Below are positions 63,966 through 64,000 of a stretch of DNA of 64,000 bases, piece after piece. Location of the stretch: assembly GCF_008704205.1 (NCBI RefSeq), contig NZ_VXLC01000004.1, positions 124,001-188,000 on the forward strand. Direction: 5' to 3'. Within the stretch, counting starts at the first letter, position 1. Each line of letters begins with the position of its first letter. A program made the translations under genes and the position numbers. The notes under the pieces were generated by a model, which worked only from the letters and a program-made list of their open reading frames with translations, was not told where the DNA came from and ran no database searches. Source of the DNA: Nocardia colli (lineage in GTDB: Bacteria > Actinomycetota > Actinomycetes > Mycobacteriales > Mycobacteriaceae).

Positions 63966-64000
63966 CCGCACCGACGCTGGAGATCCACCTATCCGACGAC
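63962..64000 (+). CDS. egtD: Histidine methyltransferase EgtD, 5' end only
   Basis: Only the first 13 codons (MTAPTLEIHLSDD) are inside the window. The start overlaps the egtC stop (ATGA). The operon context egtA-egtB-egtC and the recalled gene order in mycobacteria identify it as the SAM-dependent enzyme that makes hercynine from histidine. The rest is beyond the right edge, so no motif can be checked here. Confidence 0.8.
   Translation, partial: MTAPTLEIHLSDD

Overview
The window is one contiguous piece of a high-GC actinobacterial chromosome, most likely Nocardia or a close relative in the Mycobacteriales. The case rests on gene content and order. arcA, pmt, rsmI, metG, tatD, rpfB, ksgA and ispE, followed by rplY, pth and a Pks16-like ligase, appear in nearly the order I remember from Mycobacterium tuberculosis (Rv1001 to Rv1015c region). 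Mycobacteriales hallmarks also support it: a resuscitation-promoting factor, a protein O-mannosyltransferase, an MgtA-type mannosyltransferase and an ergothioneine cluster. No rRNA, tRNA, insertion sequence, prophage or CRISPR array was recognised.

Layout. 1-16.9 kb is accessory: a secreted M23 peptidase (cut by the left edge), a DUF3237 protein, an unknown zinc-ribbon protein, a secreted lipase beside a decayed cytochrome P450, a GNAT enzyme, a bicovalent-flavin oxidase, a GlxA-type regulator coupled to an HD hydrolase, a membrane-anchored esterase, an ABC-2-like permease, a MarR regulator coupled to an epoxide hydrolase, a CPA2 antiporter and a family 5 uracil-DNA glycosylase. 17-26 kb holds two tandem GyrI-like proteins, a GAF-GGDEF-EAL protein with an overlapping partner of unknown function, mgtA, an SDR, soxR with a SoxR box, and arcA overlapped by a GntR regulator. 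26-37.7 kb is the conserved core (pmt, rsmI, metG, tatD, rpfB, ksgA) with a few insertions.

Between ksgA and ispE about 6.7 kb has been inserted: a P450/TetR operon, a double GNAT enzyme, a copper chaperone operon with a CsoR-like operator, a CPBP protease, and a TetR/SDR pair with two matched operators. 44.4-57.3 kb continues with ispE, an F420-type oxidoreductase, an ABC-F ATPase, a DUF445 protein flanked by two DUF4393 (Abi-alpha-like) paralogues, a SnoaL-like protein, prfC, rplY, pth and the Pks16-like ligase. 57.5-64 kb has a PlsC acyltransferase divergent from a TetR gene with repeated operators, then ergothioneine biosynthesis: egtE divergent from egtA-egtB-egtC-egtD, with egtD cut by the right edge.

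The most readable regulation is in palindromes next to regulator genes (SoxR, TetR/SDR, TetR/PlsC, CsoR-like) and in two orphan palindromes with no adjacent regulator. The best candidates for undescribed biology are the DUF4393-DUF445-DUF4393 locus, the unknown partner of the c-di-GMP enzyme, the zinc-ribbon protein at 2062-2652 and a structured leader before rplY. All calls come from reading the sequence and from recalled family knowledge; no database search was run.
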